Shown here: positions 9,183 through 21,569 of the stretch, in pieces
How positions within the stretch are numbered: the first letter of the stretch is position 1
Layout: every line of letters starts with the position of its first letter
Source: Blattamonas nauphoetae
Lineage: Eukaryota > Preaxostyla > Oxymonadida
Assembly (NCBI GenBank): GCA_033064195.1
Contig: JARBJD010000006.1
Span: forward strand, 124,001-188,000
Direction of reading: 5' to 3'
Length of the DNA: 64,000 bases
Translations under genes and position numbers: made by a program
Notes under the pieces: model-generated
Database searches by the model: none
Seen by the model: only the letters and a program-made list of their open reading frames with translations
What the model was told of the DNA's origin: nothing

Positions 9183-12100
9183 TCAGAAGGGATGAGAGAA
9201 ATCGAACACTCTCATTCTCCGTTTCTGGTCGACGCTTCGGATTTTCGCCAGAAGTATCCCAATCACAGCAATCCCTTTGTCGTAGTCATCCAAGAACGAA
9301 GAATTCGACACAGCAAACACGACACAATCCAACAGTCCAAATCGCACCAAATACAGCAGAATGATATCTGGCGAGATTCTGACGAATCGGTGGAAAAACT
9401 CCAAAGCAGCAGACACAACTGCAGGTAAGTCACATCTGAGAAGAAGAAATCGAGGAGAGAAAACAAACAGGAGGTTCCCAGCGAGAAATTTTACGATCAA
9501 CGGTGTGATTGTGGATGAATGGTGATCTGAGAAAGGATTCAAACAACGATACCAAACCGTCGTATGCCAAATAACGAACAGATTGAGACAGAAGACGGGC
9601 TCTGTCGTTGACAGACATTTCTGCTGATATCATTGCTCTGATGCTGTTCCAGTCGGGCATGATGGGGTCTGTGGTGACGAGAGAGGGGATGCCAGAGAGA
9701 GTGGAGAGAATTTGTAGGACGCCTCTCTGAGCACCAGCCAGAGAAGGAAGATGGCAGAGGAAGGGAGAGTCGAAGTGAGGCGGAATGCTGAGCCAGTGGA
9801 GAGACACAACAATCTCCCCTACAATCCACAGCATGTCCAATTCAGTCTGATAGTCAATACGTTCGAGTGGAGCCAGCATCTTGAACACTTTGGCGAGAGA
9901 CGAGCAGGCACCGAAGGGACACGTATATTCACCAAAGGCGCCGACGGAAGAGAGAAAACAGATCCAATCATCGATTGTCGCTCTGAAGAAGTGTGGAGAA
10001 GAGAGTAGAGTGTGGAACAGGCGAGGGGGAGGGAAATAGTGGAAGAGATCTTGAATGTCCGCTCGAGTGACATTCTGAGGCGGATTGACGAAGAGCATGC
10101 GAATAAGCTGCCAAAGCCCTTGTTGATCGAGATTGAGTTTCGGAGAGCGATGAAGGAGGGCGTGCAGTCCAACAAAAGGAGTGAAGAGAAACCTTCTCTG
10201 AGCGCAATCATACGGCTCAGGCCATCCTCTGAAGAACGCGGCTGGATCCGATCGGAAGAACCGCTCGAACATCAGATCCATCGGGAAGAACGAGTGTCGG
10301 TGTTTGGGGGCGATGGATGTGTGGTTCAGATAGAAGACTGGATTCACCCCATATGAGAACTCGTGTGGACTTGACTCCAAATCGATTGTGATGAGTTCGG
10401 TCAGCGCAGAAGGGAAATCGCAGCCACAAAAGACAGACAAGAACGAGCCGAGACTGATTGCATGTGGACTCAGAAAAAGTGTGGATCGTGTCTGGTGTGA
10501 AGATGGACTCGGATCGCTGGTGAGACGCGACAGCATCTGATACTTCTTTTCAAACGAAAGAAGGAAGTCCATTTTCCATCCAAACGACATCGATGCAGCG
10601 TCGCTCATGACAACACGATTGACAAAGCGACATGCAATGTCGAAGAACAATGTGTTGCTCATGTCAGCAGACAGAAACCCGTCGAAGTCGAAGTCAGACT
10701 CAGACATCATCTGTCCATGTCCGCCTTCTTGTCTCGCTTCCAACCATCTCACCCACAACTGAAGGAGCGTGACCTTCTCCCAGCATGTTCCATCACGGAA
10801 CGATGTTCGGAGATGCAGAAAGTCGCTGGGGCGAGGATCGTCAACAATTGAAATGAGGTCGGCAAGAACGAGGAAGAGAAGGTAGCATTCGAGGCTGACT
10901 TGTTCATTGGATGAGCGAAGACCGGAGATGAGGACGATCCAGAATGCGTGGACATCAGCAATGAAATGTGTCGATTTCGTCTTGGCGACAACAGCACGAC
11001 ACCGACGGAGTGACGCCACAAGCTTCTCGTCGTCTGTCTCGTCGAACAGCGACAGGTCAAACTTCTTGTTTTCATCCAGAAAATGGGAGTTGGAGAGTGA
11101 GTCAGAATCCAAAAATGAAACTGAAACTAGTGAGGGACGGATCTCCCACGGGAGGGAGTTGGGATGTTGTCGGGCGAGATGAGTATGAATTGAAAAGATC
11201 ATCCGCCGAGAGTGACGAACGAAGAAGCCGGCATGGACGACCATCTGCTCAGTAGTAAATGATTGAGAGTCTGACGACGTGTGTTGGGACGGGAGTGATG
11301 TTTGCGTGGAGAGGGTCGAGGAGTGATGTGAAGGGTGGACATCACTCCAATTCGAAAGCACTTCCACTTCTCGGGCGGAGCGAGTGTTGAATGGGCCAAT
11401 CTCGTTCGCGGTGGACGAGGTTTCATTGTTCGCCCTCGAATGGATGTGGAATGACTCGGAGTTGGTGCTTCGTTTGGAGAGAAAGGAGTGCGGCTCGAAA
11501 ACAGTCAGATTGGAGGAACGAGAGATCAGTCTGAAGTGAACAATCAATCGAAACGAAGACACACCAATGTAACAACCCCCAGTTCCACCATCTCCATCAT
11601 CCGAACCCATTCTGTCCAGTCAAAATAATCATTCCGAACTGTCTCCAGCGAGTGAGTTTCTTTCACCTTCTTCACAGCATCCAGAAGCTCCTCCGAAGAT
11701 TCAACAGCATCACCGCACAGGAATGAGTTCTCTGCGGGAAAAAAACTCAAATTGTTGTTGTGAAGCACCAGCAGTACGAACAGTGGAGCGAGATGATCGA
11801 TGAGAGATGGATCGACGGAGAAATCAGCATACTCGCGGACTTGACGAAAACATTCTGCAAAATATTGGAAATGATCCGATGGAGACGAGGTTGGGAGAAT
11901 GAGATCTCCAGAAGCCACGAAATGCTCAACGAGCGCAACCATGATGCGCGAGAAGACAATATCTTCCTGTTTTGGATCAAGAGGGATGGTCAATCGGTTG
12001 AGTTGATTGAGAGTCCGACATTGGTGCAGAAAGAACTGGCAGAGCATGGAGATGTCGGAGGAGAGAGTGCCAGCAATCGATGGTTCGTCTGGCGATGAGG

Positions 12101-12465
12101 GAAAGGCTGTTCAGATGAGTGAAAAGAGAAAGTGGGGAAACCGATCACAATTGTGGACAAGACGTCAATTCGGATGTTGTCGGAGGTCAGAGGCGGAGCA
12201 GTGCGGTGGTCATTTCGGAACAGTTCGATCCCCATCACCCCTTCAACAAACCATTCCATCAATCTCTGCACGATGGAAGAAAAGGAGGAAGAGAACACAC
12301 AGTCCAAGCAACACGTTCGTTACCGCTTTCAAACCGCCGGAGATGCGATGCGAGAGAGTCTGTCGGAATCTCCGGAGACAGTGCGACATCAGCCACAAAA
12401 CCGTCGCCACCAACAGTGGAGATAGAGTTAATTGATTGATGGGCAAGCGAAGTCCGTTCACTCAT
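9183..12465 (-). CDS. Gene X copy 1: helical protein of unknown function
   Basis: The five-exon model is 12465-12301, 12265-12142, 12106-11565, 11530-9558 and 9526-9183, with introns of 35, 35, 34 and 31 nt. The ATG at 12465 directly follows an in-frame TGA. Allowing for one extra base near 11430, the exons sum to 3147 nt (1048 residues). At that place the other copy has one C fewer and reads through. The protein is rich in Leu, Phe, Ser and His with many predicted-helix stretches (SLECYLLFLVLADLISIV, HFVASGDLILP). No catalytic motif, signal peptide or clear membrane span is visible, so a helical scaffold is plausible but unproven. It lies between receptor genes and is transcribed in the same direction. 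Confidence 0.65.
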
Positions 12466-12621
12466 TCAAATGCCTGAGTTGGAGCAGAGTTCGAATGTTG
12501 ATGGAAAAAACGGACAGACAATGAGATAGGGGGAAAAATACCACAAAATGAACACGAGACAACTATATATAGTTGGAAAGCTCTGAAGAATGACGATACA
12601 CAAAAATAAGCAATTGGGGAA

Positions 12622-12996
12622 CTGTCAGCGAGCCAATTGGTTGTTGGTTCTCTCACTTTTTTCAAAGGGTCGGATCTGTATCATTTCAACCCAATGTGAT
12701 CCTTTTCCTCTTTATCGTTGCTTTGACAAAATGAACACTCAATAACACATAATCACAAATTGAAACGAACCTCCTTCCACGAAAAGGCATGAATTGAAGA
12801 ACCACCGTTTGGTTGACCGTTGGTTGAGCCTTTTCCAGTGAGCTATTCCATTGAAACAACACATCAATTGTGTTTTTATTACGATTTATTGAGCCTCGTT
12901 GTCTTTATTGAATCGTATTGACACATTTCATGAAAACAGCTCTGATCCGACCCTTTGAAAAACCAAAAGAACCAAAACCAATTGTCTCGCTGACAG
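12622..12996. mobile_element. 375-bp hairpin (MITE-like) element, copy 1
   Basis: The first 55 or so bases starting CTGTCAGCGAG and the last 55 ending CTCGCTGACAG are inverted copies of each other, with a few mismatches. They share CCAATTG and the run GATCCGACCCTTTGAAAAA. There is no coding content. The flanking bases show no secure target duplication (only AA on both sides), so the transposon family is not assigned. It sits just upstream of gene X. Confidence 0.65.
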
Positions 12997-13070
12997 AAGT
13001 GTGGCACAAAGATTGGTTTTATCATCCTCATATTCGAAGATCAATCATTCTTGAAACGTTCGACTGTGAA

Positions 13071-13192
13071 TGGAAAGCATCCTGTGTCCTATGTTTAAGG
13101 TTCGAGCTTCAGTCAATTCTTTAAGAATCGGTTTCAGGTTCAACAAATCGCCTTCGGGGAGTACATCAGCGTGAAACGTCAAATGGAACAGA
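13071..13192 (-). pseudogene. Relic of a receptor-gene first exon, copy 1
   Basis: About 120 bases match the N-terminal coding part of genes A and C: the reverse strand reads LFHLTFHADVLPEGDLLN and then a degraded continuation. The rest of that gene is missing, and the relic joins directly to the 3'-flank block of gene B. A deletion between neighbouring family members would explain it. It is evidence of a further lost copy. Confidence 0.7.
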
Positions 13193-13229
13193 AAAACTTG
13201 TGTTGTGATGAAGTGTATGAATGACATGA

Positions 13230-13724
13230 GATGTGTTCAACGTGTGATGACGATATGAAGAGTGAGATGAGAAGTGAGTGCGGTGTGCAAGCAATGAAGA
13301 ATGGGTGACCCCGATGTCCAGTAAGAAGCACTTCGCTGAAGTGCTGCCAACACACAGCCGCAATAGAAACGATCACAAAGGTAGAAAGTGCCTCGCGAGG
13401 AGGCAATAGTGTTTGAAGAAGCAGGGAATAGTGGAGCGAGTTGTGCCAAACGAGGATTGGCTGCTGAGATGGCGGCATCACTCAGCAGCGCGTACAGTTG
13501 AAGTGGTTGGAGTTGGGGAGCTGGAGAATCAAGAAATGTCGCGTGGTGAATGGTGGAATGTCAGAAAGAAAATGAAATGAGATTCCACTGTCTGTCTGAG
13601 TGTGACTTGAAGAGGGAGGAGATGACATGGAGTGGCTGTGAGAAAATGAACAATCAGACAGGTGAGATGACGTGATTTTGGAGATGTGGTGTGATGAGTG
13701 AAATGAGGTGGGATGATTGACGAA
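13230..13724. repeat. Conserved 3'-flank block of the receptor genes, copy 2
   Basis: Noncoding block downstream of chimera B, closely similar to 2390-2890 and nearly identical to 21570-22066. It is more like the gene C flank, in agreement with the C-type origin of the 3' half of B. Confidence 0.7.
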
Positions 13725-16592
13725 CTATTGGTTCGATTCTGCTTTGTTGTTTTGCTGGCCGAGAGTTGGTTCGGATTCAGATGGCGAGAAGCATTTGAAG
13801 AGTCGATCTTTCACTTTCTGCAATGTTGGTCTGTTCTTCGGCTCGATTTGCATGCAATCCTCAATCAGGTCGCGAAGTGCCTCGTTCTCAACTGTGGTCA
13901 TCTTCAGACCAACTCCCAACACAATCTGCCGATGAGCATTCAGACCATCGTGTTCACGGTATGGCACCTGCCCAGTCTCGATTTCCCACAACAGCAGGCC
14001 GAGCCGAAAACCAGTCCAGCTTCTTTGTTGCTTCCCGATTTCTGTTCAGATTCGTTGTTCTCCTCGCTTTCTTCCGGTGGATTCCATCGCTGAGAATCCC
14101 TCCATTCGGGTTGTTCATTTTCTCGCCAAGCGATTGGTTCCTTGTCTGGTCATCCACCACTTTGAAATGCACTTCCGTGTCATTCCCAAACAGCACCCAG
14201 TGCGGGTTCAGATTCTGCAAAACTTGTGCTGTCGGCATCTTCTGCATCACACGCAGAAGTTGTTCCGTGAGTGCTTTCTGGATCTTCTCCGTCTCAATCG
14301 GTTTCGGATTCTGGACTTCGTGAAGGCGGTGATAGAGGGTTTCTTTCGAAGCGAGGAATTTCGTCTCCACAATGTCCTTCTGGTGGCTGTCGCTGATGCA
14401 AAGAACTTCCACAAACTCCTCGTTTCGTGTCGAGGGGCACCGAATGTGGACAGATTGTTAGTTGTCTCTCCTTTTAGCTGATTCACTGCAACAATGTTTT
14501 GTGTTTCACTCAGTCCAATGTCTACAACGTCTCCCTTCGCCAAGTACTCTTCAGTTTCTTGTTCTTCCGCCAGTTCGGTCTTTGCTTGCTGCTTTGGCTG
14601 TCGTTTTGTCGCCAGATCGATTCAGTCCATCCAAAAGCGACCAGCGAATAGTTCGATTCGTATTGCAGCAGTTCCCATTCTCCAAAGAGCTCTGACTCTG
14701 ACGATGTTGAATCGGAAGAGAAGTCGAACGAGATCATTCTGTTGATTGGAGGGAGAATCGTCGTTCGGCATTTCGTACCCATTCGTGTTGTCCACCAGCA
14801 TCAGAACTGTTTTACTGATCGGCTTGTCAACTGTCAGCGCCGATTTTGCCGTCCTGTTGTCCGCGCTCGCGACACAGCTCACTGATGAAACTGTCAAAGA
14901 ATTAGATGCAGTAACCAAGTTTGGAGTGACAGGGATTCCGAGGAGTATAAACCCGGACAGGGTTCTTATCAGTGTCGCAGTCTGTGAACGACGATGCATC
15001 AGACGTTGCTTGGGTTGAGTTTAAGGAAAGTGTCGAATGCAGTTTCGCTGAGGGTCCAGTGTTCTTTCTGGAAGCGGAGCCGAGTTGAACGTAAACTCAG
15101 TCTTTTCGATGTTGATTGTTCCATCATTGACTGTCTGATGGTGGCATTTCTGAAAAGACAGTTCGAAAGAGTGACTGGACCTGGGCATTGCATGTAAAAC
15201 AATCCAGCTCCGTACGTTTTGCGTTGAGATCAGAAACACGCAATCTGTGATTGATGCCAGCTGACATCTGGATATCTGCATTGCTCCGCCCTGGTCTGCG
15301 CTTCCCGAAACAAATGAGCTCTGTGACACTGTGATGGCACTCGTTGAGAAGAAGGGATAGAAGAAGATACTTCCTCCCAAACGAATTGCGGTGCAACGAA
15401 CGAAGGAGCATTTTGTGACGCTGAGGGAAACTTTGATTTCATTTGAGTCAATCGCTCCTCCTCGGTCAGCGCGCATGTCTCGGAAGGTGCAAGAGTCGAA
15501 CTGAGTGAACGCCGTAAAGCGAGCGTGGTCAAAATGGGTCGTTCTGTGTTGGAGATACACGGTGGGAGGGCCTTCGGTTGGTTCAGCGGAGGCTTCGCAT
15601 TTCGAGAACGACGAATTCTGACAACAAAGAGCACTCCCCAAATTCATGTCCAAGCAGCCACAACCATAAAGATGGTTCGTGCATTCCGAGATTGACAAGG
15701 AAATCAATCTTTGCGAGGCGAGAGGGAAGCCGAGAGTGTCGCGGATGAAGCGACGACGACTCGTCACGTTTGTCATCACTGAAGTCGTTAAAGAAACAGA
15801 TGCTGCCAACGGGGATTGCTGGGTGTTGTTTTCGTTCAACCCAAAATCGAACAGCGGGCCAGTTGCGAGAGGCAATGCGGTATTCGAAAACGAGAGTCCA
15901 CTCCCAACGATCGACAGAACACAAGTTGTTTGATCTGGTTCGCTGAGAAAGATGCTGTTTTCCGACGACTCAGACATCAGTGATTTGTGATTGTGCGGAA
16001 TTGTCCCAACAAGAGGCAGAGATGTCGCGTGTTGTTTCCAGTTCACTTGGGTGTTGAAAACTGTCAACATCGAAGTATCTCCGAGTGTACACGTTGATAA
16101 AAAAGGACTGGTGCTTGGAGCAGGGTTAATTTCGCAGTTTGAGACCGACAACGACGATTGGATGATTGTCGCAACAGAACTGTGGTCTCCATGGCAGATC
16201 AATCGAAGAGAAGAGAGTGCAACTGTGCTGTTTGTCACAATCAGCATCGATGTCAGTTCGGTGTTCGAAATATCTTGGCTGTCTTCAGTTTTGCTCCAAA
16301 CGATTGATGTCGATTGAGCCCCAACAATCGATATGTTGACTGATCTCACAACATATTCAAAGAGATGGTATTGTCCGTGGAGATGAATGGGTTCGTTCCT
16401 GTGTCCGGTGTTTGAAGTTCGGGCATCAGTCAATTCTTCAAGAATCGGTTTCAGGTTCAACAAATCGCCTTCGGGGAGTACATCAGCGTGAAACGTCAAG
16501 TGGAAGAGGGAAACGATGAGGGGGACAGAAAGAAATATATGAGGGCGCATTTTGATGTCCAATCGATAATTCGATAATATCGATCGGCTCAT
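13725..16592 (-). pseudogene. Chimeric, internally deleted receptor gene B
   Basis: Bases 16592-14617 repeat the N-terminal part of gene A and keep its specific residues (DARTSNTGHRNEP). Bases 14616-13725 repeat the C-terminal part of gene C (TTVEN, SESEPT). The Ig-like region, second beta-helix and membrane span are missing. The frame is broken several times by one- to three-base length differences in runs, for example at about 14008, 14099, 14437, 14608, 14685, 14752, 15153, 15220 and 15234. From 15241 to 16592 it is essentially identical to gene A. As given it cannot encode a receptor. The chimera follows directly from the 8.3-kb tandem duplication, whether that is real or an assembly product. 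Confidence 0.8.
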
Positions 16593-16919
16593 TATTCGTA
16601 TTTGTCCTCAACGAATCTCCGGAGTTTTCAAATGTATTCACTGAATGTTTTTTGAAAGATGCAATCACAAAAGAATCGAATCCTCAAGAACAGAGTGGCA
16701 ATGACATCGGAACAATAGGATGGCAGTAAAGAAAGTTCAATGTTCTAAAGGAACCATGGAAATGTGGACAAATTTTTGTGATAACTTTGAGAAATAGACT
16801 TCATCGGGTGTTGTGGAGTGTTTCTAGCTCCAATCATCTCCTTAGGTGAGCAAAGTGAACTGTATGTTGCCAATTCGATTGGCGCAAAGATCCTTGAGTT
16901 TATCTTGTTCATTAGTTTG
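16593..16919. other. Spacer upstream of chimera B
   Basis: Copy of 8255-8581, with no visible gene. It carries the presumed promoter region of the receptor gene. Confidence 0.5.
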
Positions 16920-17492
16920 TCAGGAGTAAAGGAGAGCCCTTCTTTCATCGAGCTTCTCAGATATCAGATCGACTGAATGAGGAGTCAATCCACTCATTTC
17001 GTTCTTGCTCGTTTGGTTGGCTGTCAGTTTTCGACGCATCCACAGCACGTCTTCCCGACCAGTATCGTCTGCCTTCCACACTTCCCATCCATCAACCAGC
17101 AGATCCCACCTCGAAGTCAGCGGGGATGGCAGAGGAATCATTGAAAGGTCGTGTGCTGTCCATTCTGGCGAGACAAACGAGAAGTCTTGTTTCGTCGACA
17201 GAAAGTGGATGAGGGCAAAGCGAGGAGGTTCATTCGCCGTTTCGCGGAATCAGAAGAGATGATGAGATGATCGAGTCAGTTTCGGCTGATTGGTGAAGAT
17301 CGATGTGGTCAGCTCGGCGGAGGAACACCAGGCCACGATCAAAGGCGGATGATACACTCTGAGGAGACGGGGAAGGGTGGAGTGGCATCACACAACGCGG
17401 CACTCATTCGCAGATCTTCAAAGATCGAGCGACCATCGAGTCCCGAAGTGCGCTGAGTTGTATTCCGGTCGTTCACTGGCCTCCTTTCCATT
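16920..17492 (-). CDS. Second copy of the unresolved short gene downstream of X
   Basis: Same content as 8582-9154, with the same possible 35-nt intron and the same in-frame TGA (about 17250-17252). Because both copies agree, the TGA is either an old feature or a copied one. No family is recognised. Confidence 0.4.
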
Positions 17493-17520
17493 GTGTGATG
17501 TGTCAGGATGACTGGGAGTG

Positions 17521-20500
17521 TCAGAAGGGATGAGAGAAATCGAACACTCTCATTCTCCGTTTCTGGTCGACGCTTCGGATTTTCGCCAGAAGTATCCCAA
17601 TCACAGCAATCCCTTTGTCGTAGTCATCCAAGAACGAAGAATTCGACACAGCAAACACGACACAATCCAACAGTCCAAATCGCACCAAATACAGCAGAAT
17701 GATATCTGGCGAGATTCTGACGAATCGGTGGAAAAACTCCAAAGCAGCAGACACAACTGCAGGTAAGTCACATCTGAGAAGAAGAAATCGAGGAGAGAAA
17801 ACAAACAGGAGGTTCCCAGCGAGAAATTTTACGATCAACGGTGTGATTGTGGATGAATGGTGATCTGAGAAAGGATTCAAACAACGATACCAAACCGTCG
17901 TATGCCAAATAACGAACAGATTGAGACAGAAGACGGGCTCTGTCGTTGACAGACATTTCTGCTGATATCATTGCTCTGATGCTGTTCCAGTCGGGCATGA
18001 TGGGGTCTGTGGTGACGAGAGAGGGGATGCCAGAGAGAGTGGAGAGAATTTGTAGGACGCCTCTCTGAGCACCAGCCAGAGAAGGAAGATGGCAGAGGAA
18101 GGGAGAGTCGAAGTGAGGCGGAATGCTGAGCCAGTGGAGAGACACAACAATCTCCCTACAATCCACAGCATGTCCAATTCAGTCTGATAGTCAATACGTT
18201 CGAGTGGAGCCAGCATCTTGAACACTTTGGCGAGAGACGAGCAGGCACCGAAGGGACACGTATATTCACCAAAGGCGCCGACGGAAGAGAGAAAACAGAT
18301 CCAATCATCGATTGTCGCTCTGAAGAAGTGTGGAGAAGAGAGTAGAGTGTGGAACAGGCGAGGGGGAGGGAAATAGTGGAAGAGATCTTGAATGTCCGCT
18401 CGAGTGACATTCTGAGGCGGATTGACGAAGAGCATGCGAATAAGCTGCCAAAGCCCTTGTTGATCGAGATTGAGTTTCGGAGAGCGATGAAGGAGGGCGT
18501 GCAGTCCAACAAAAGGAGTGAAGAGAAACCTTCTCTGAGCGCAATCATACGGCTCAGGCCATCCTCTGAAGAACGCGGCTGGATCCGATCGGAAGAACCG
18601 CTCGAACATCAGATCCATCGGGAAGAACGAGTGTCGGTGTTTGGGGGCGATGGATGTGTGGTTCAGATAGAAGACTGGATTCACCCCATATGAGAACTCG
18701 TGTGGACTTGACTCCAAATCGATTGTGATGAGTTCGGTCAGCGCAGAAGGGAAATCGCAGCCACAAAAGACAGACAAGAACGAGCCGAGACTGATTGCAT
18801 GTGGACTCAGAAAAAGTGTGGATCGTGTCTGGTGTGAAGATGGACTCGGATCGCTGGTGAGACGCGACAGCATCTGATACTTCTTTTCAAACGAAAGAAG
18901 GAAGTCCATTTTCCATCCAAACGACATCGATGCAGCGTCGCTCATGACAACACGATTGACAAAGCGACATGCAATGTCGAAGAACAATGTGTTGCTCATG
19001 TCAGCAGACAGAAACCCGTCGAAGTCGAAGTCAGACTCAGACATCATCTGTCCATGTCCGCCTTCTTGTCTCGCTTCCAACCATCTCACCCACAACTGAA
19101 GGAGCGTGACCTTCTCCCAGCATGTTCCATCACGGAACGATGTTCGGAGATGCAGAAAGTCGCTGGGGCGAGGATCGTCAACAATTGAAATGAGGTCGGC
19201 AAGAACGAGGAAGAGAAGGTAGCATTCGAGGCTGACTTGTTCATTGGATGAGCGAAGACCGGAGATGAGGACGATCCAGAATGCGTGGACATCAGCAATG
19301 AAATGTGTCGATTTCGTCTTGGCGACAACAGCACGACACCGACGGAGTGACGCCACAAGCTTCTCGTCGTCTGTCTCGTCGAACAGCGACAGGTCAAACT
19401 TCTTGTTTTCATCCAGAAAATGGGAGTTGGAGAGTGAGTCAGAATCCAAAAATGAAACTGAAACTAGTGAGGGACGGATCTCCCACGGGAGGGAGTTGGG
19501 ATGTTGTCGGGCGAGATGAGTATGAATTGAAAAGATCATCCGCCGAGAGTGACGAACGAAGAAGCCGGCATGGACGACCATCTGCTCAGTAGTAAATGAT
19601 TGAGAGTCTGACGACGTGTGTTGGGACGGGAGTGATGTTTGCGTGGAGAGGGTCGAGGAGTGATGTGAAGGGTGGACATCACTCCAATTCGAAAGCACTT
19701 CCACTTCTCGGGCGGAGCGAGTGTTGAATGGGCCAATCTCGTTCGCGGTGGACGAGGTTTCATTGTTCGCCTCGAATGGATGTGGAATGACTCGGAGTTG
19801 GTGCTTCGTTTGGAGAGAAAGGAGTGCGGCTCGAAAACAGTCAGATTGGAGGAACGAGAGATCAGTCTGAAGTGAACAATCAATCGAAACGAAGACACAC
19901 CAATGTAACAACCCCCAGTTCCACCATCTCCATCATCCGAACCCATTCTGTCCAGTCAAAATAATCATTCCGAACTGTCTCCAGCGAGTGAGTTTCTTTC
20001 ACCTTCTTCACAGCATCCAGAAGCTCCTCCGAAGATTCAACAGCATCACCGCACAGGAATGAGTTCTCTGCGGGAAAAAAACTCAAATTGTTGTTGTGAA
20101 GCACCAGCAGTACGAACAGTGGAGCGAGATGATCGATGAGAGATGGATCGACGGAGAAATCAGCATACTCGCGGACTTGACGAAAACATTCTGCAAAATA
20201 TTGGAAATGATCCGATGGAGACGAGGTTGGGAGAATGAGATCTCCAGAAGCCACGAAATGCTCAACGAGCGCAACCATGATGCGCGAGAAGACAATATCT
20301 TCCTGTTTTGGATCAAGAGGGATGGTCAATCGGTTGAGTTGATTGAGAGTCCGACATTGGTGCAGAAAGAACTGGCAGAGCATGGAGATGTCGGAGGAGA
20401 GAGTGCCAGCAATCGATGGTTCGTCTGGCGATGAGGGAAAGGCTGTTCAGATGAGTGAAAAGAGAAAGTGGGGAAACCGATCACAATTGTGGACAAGACG

Positions 20501-20801
20501 TCAATTCGGATGTTGTCGGAGGTCAGAGGCGGAGCAGTGCGGTGGTCATTTCGGAACAGTTCGATCCCCATCACCCCTTCAACAAACCATTCCATCAATC
20601 TCTGCACGATGGAAGAAAAGGAGGAAGAGAACACACAGTCCAAGCAACACGTTCGTTACCGCTTTCAAACCGCCGGAGATGCGATGCGAGAGAGTCTGTC
20701 GGAATCTCCGGAGACAGTGCGACATCAGCCACAAAACCGTCGCCACCAACAGTGGAGATAGAGTTAATTGATTGATGGGCAAGCGAAGTCCGTTCACTCA
20801 T
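17521..20801 (-). CDS. Gene X copy 2
   Basis: Same five-exon structure as copy 1, offset by about 8336-8338. Here the stretch near 19765 (one C fewer than copy 1) reads through, giving HPFEANNETSS in frame with the upstream exon. The stretch near 18153 instead lacks one C (CTCCCTAC versus CTCCCCTAC) and breaks the frame that is open in copy 1. Each copy is therefore intact where the other is broken, which suggests consensus errors rather than two pseudogenes. Function unknown. Confidence 0.6.
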
Positions 20802-20957
20802 TCAAATGCCTGAGTTGGAGCAGAGTTCGAATGTTGATGGAAAAAACGGACAGACAATGAGATAGGGGGAAAAATACCACAAAATGAACACGAGACAACT
20901 ATATATAGTTGGAAAGCTCTGAAGAATGACGATACACAAAAATAAGCAATTGGGGAA

Positions 20958-21336
20958 CTGTCAGCGAGCCAATTGGTTGTTGGTTCTCTCACTTTTTTCA
21001 AAGGGTCGGATCTGTATCATTTCAACCCAATGTGATCCTTTTCCTCTTTTATCGTTGCTTTGACAAAAATGAACACTCAATAACACATAATCACAAATTG
21101 AAACGAACCTCCTTCCACGAAAAGGCATGAATTGAAGAACCACCGTTTGGTTGACCGTTGGTTGAGCCTTTTCCAGTGAGCTATTCCATTGAAACAACAC
21201 ATCAATTGTGTTTTTATTACGATTTATTGAGCCTCGTTGTCTTTATTGAATCGTATTGACACATTTCATGAAAACAGCTCTGATCCGACCCTTTGAAAAA
21301 ACCAAAAGAACCAAAAACCAATTGTCTCGCTGACAG
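20958..21336. mobile_element. Hairpin (MITE-like) element, copy 2
   Basis: Duplicate of 12622-12996 inside the tandem repeat, with the same inverted ends (CTGTCAGCGAG ... CTCGCTGACAG) and a few extra A residues in runs. It was duplicated together with its surroundings and is not an independent insertion. Confidence 0.65.
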
Positions 21337-21410
21337 AAGTGTGGCACAAAGATTGGTTTTATCATCCTCATATTCGAAGATCAATCATTCTTGAAACGTT
21401 CGACTGTGAA

Positions 21411-21532
21411 TGGAAAGCATCCTGTGTCCTATGTTTAAGGTTCGAGCTTCAGTCAATTCTTTAAGAATCGGTTTCAGGTTCAACAAATCGCCTTCGGGGA
21501 GTACATCAGCGTGAAACGTCAAATGGAACAGA
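21411..21532 (-). pseudogene. Relic of a receptor-gene first exon, copy 2
   Basis: Copy of the relic at 13071-13192. It is again joined to the 3'-flank block, now that of gene C. Confidence 0.7.
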
Positions 21533-21569
21533 AAAAACTTGTGTTGTGATGAAGTGTATGAATGACATG

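Larger units (their letters stand above)
6274..14616. repeat. Tandem duplication, unit 1 (8.34 kb)
   Basis: This stretch is repeated directly at 14617-22962. It starts inside gene A, runs through gene X, the hairpin element and the relic exon, and ends inside the 3' part of chimera B. The offset between copies is 8336-8346 bases and changes only through single-base length differences. At the junction, the sequence left of 14616 follows gene C and the sequence right of it follows gene A, sharing at most one base. Confidence 0.9.
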
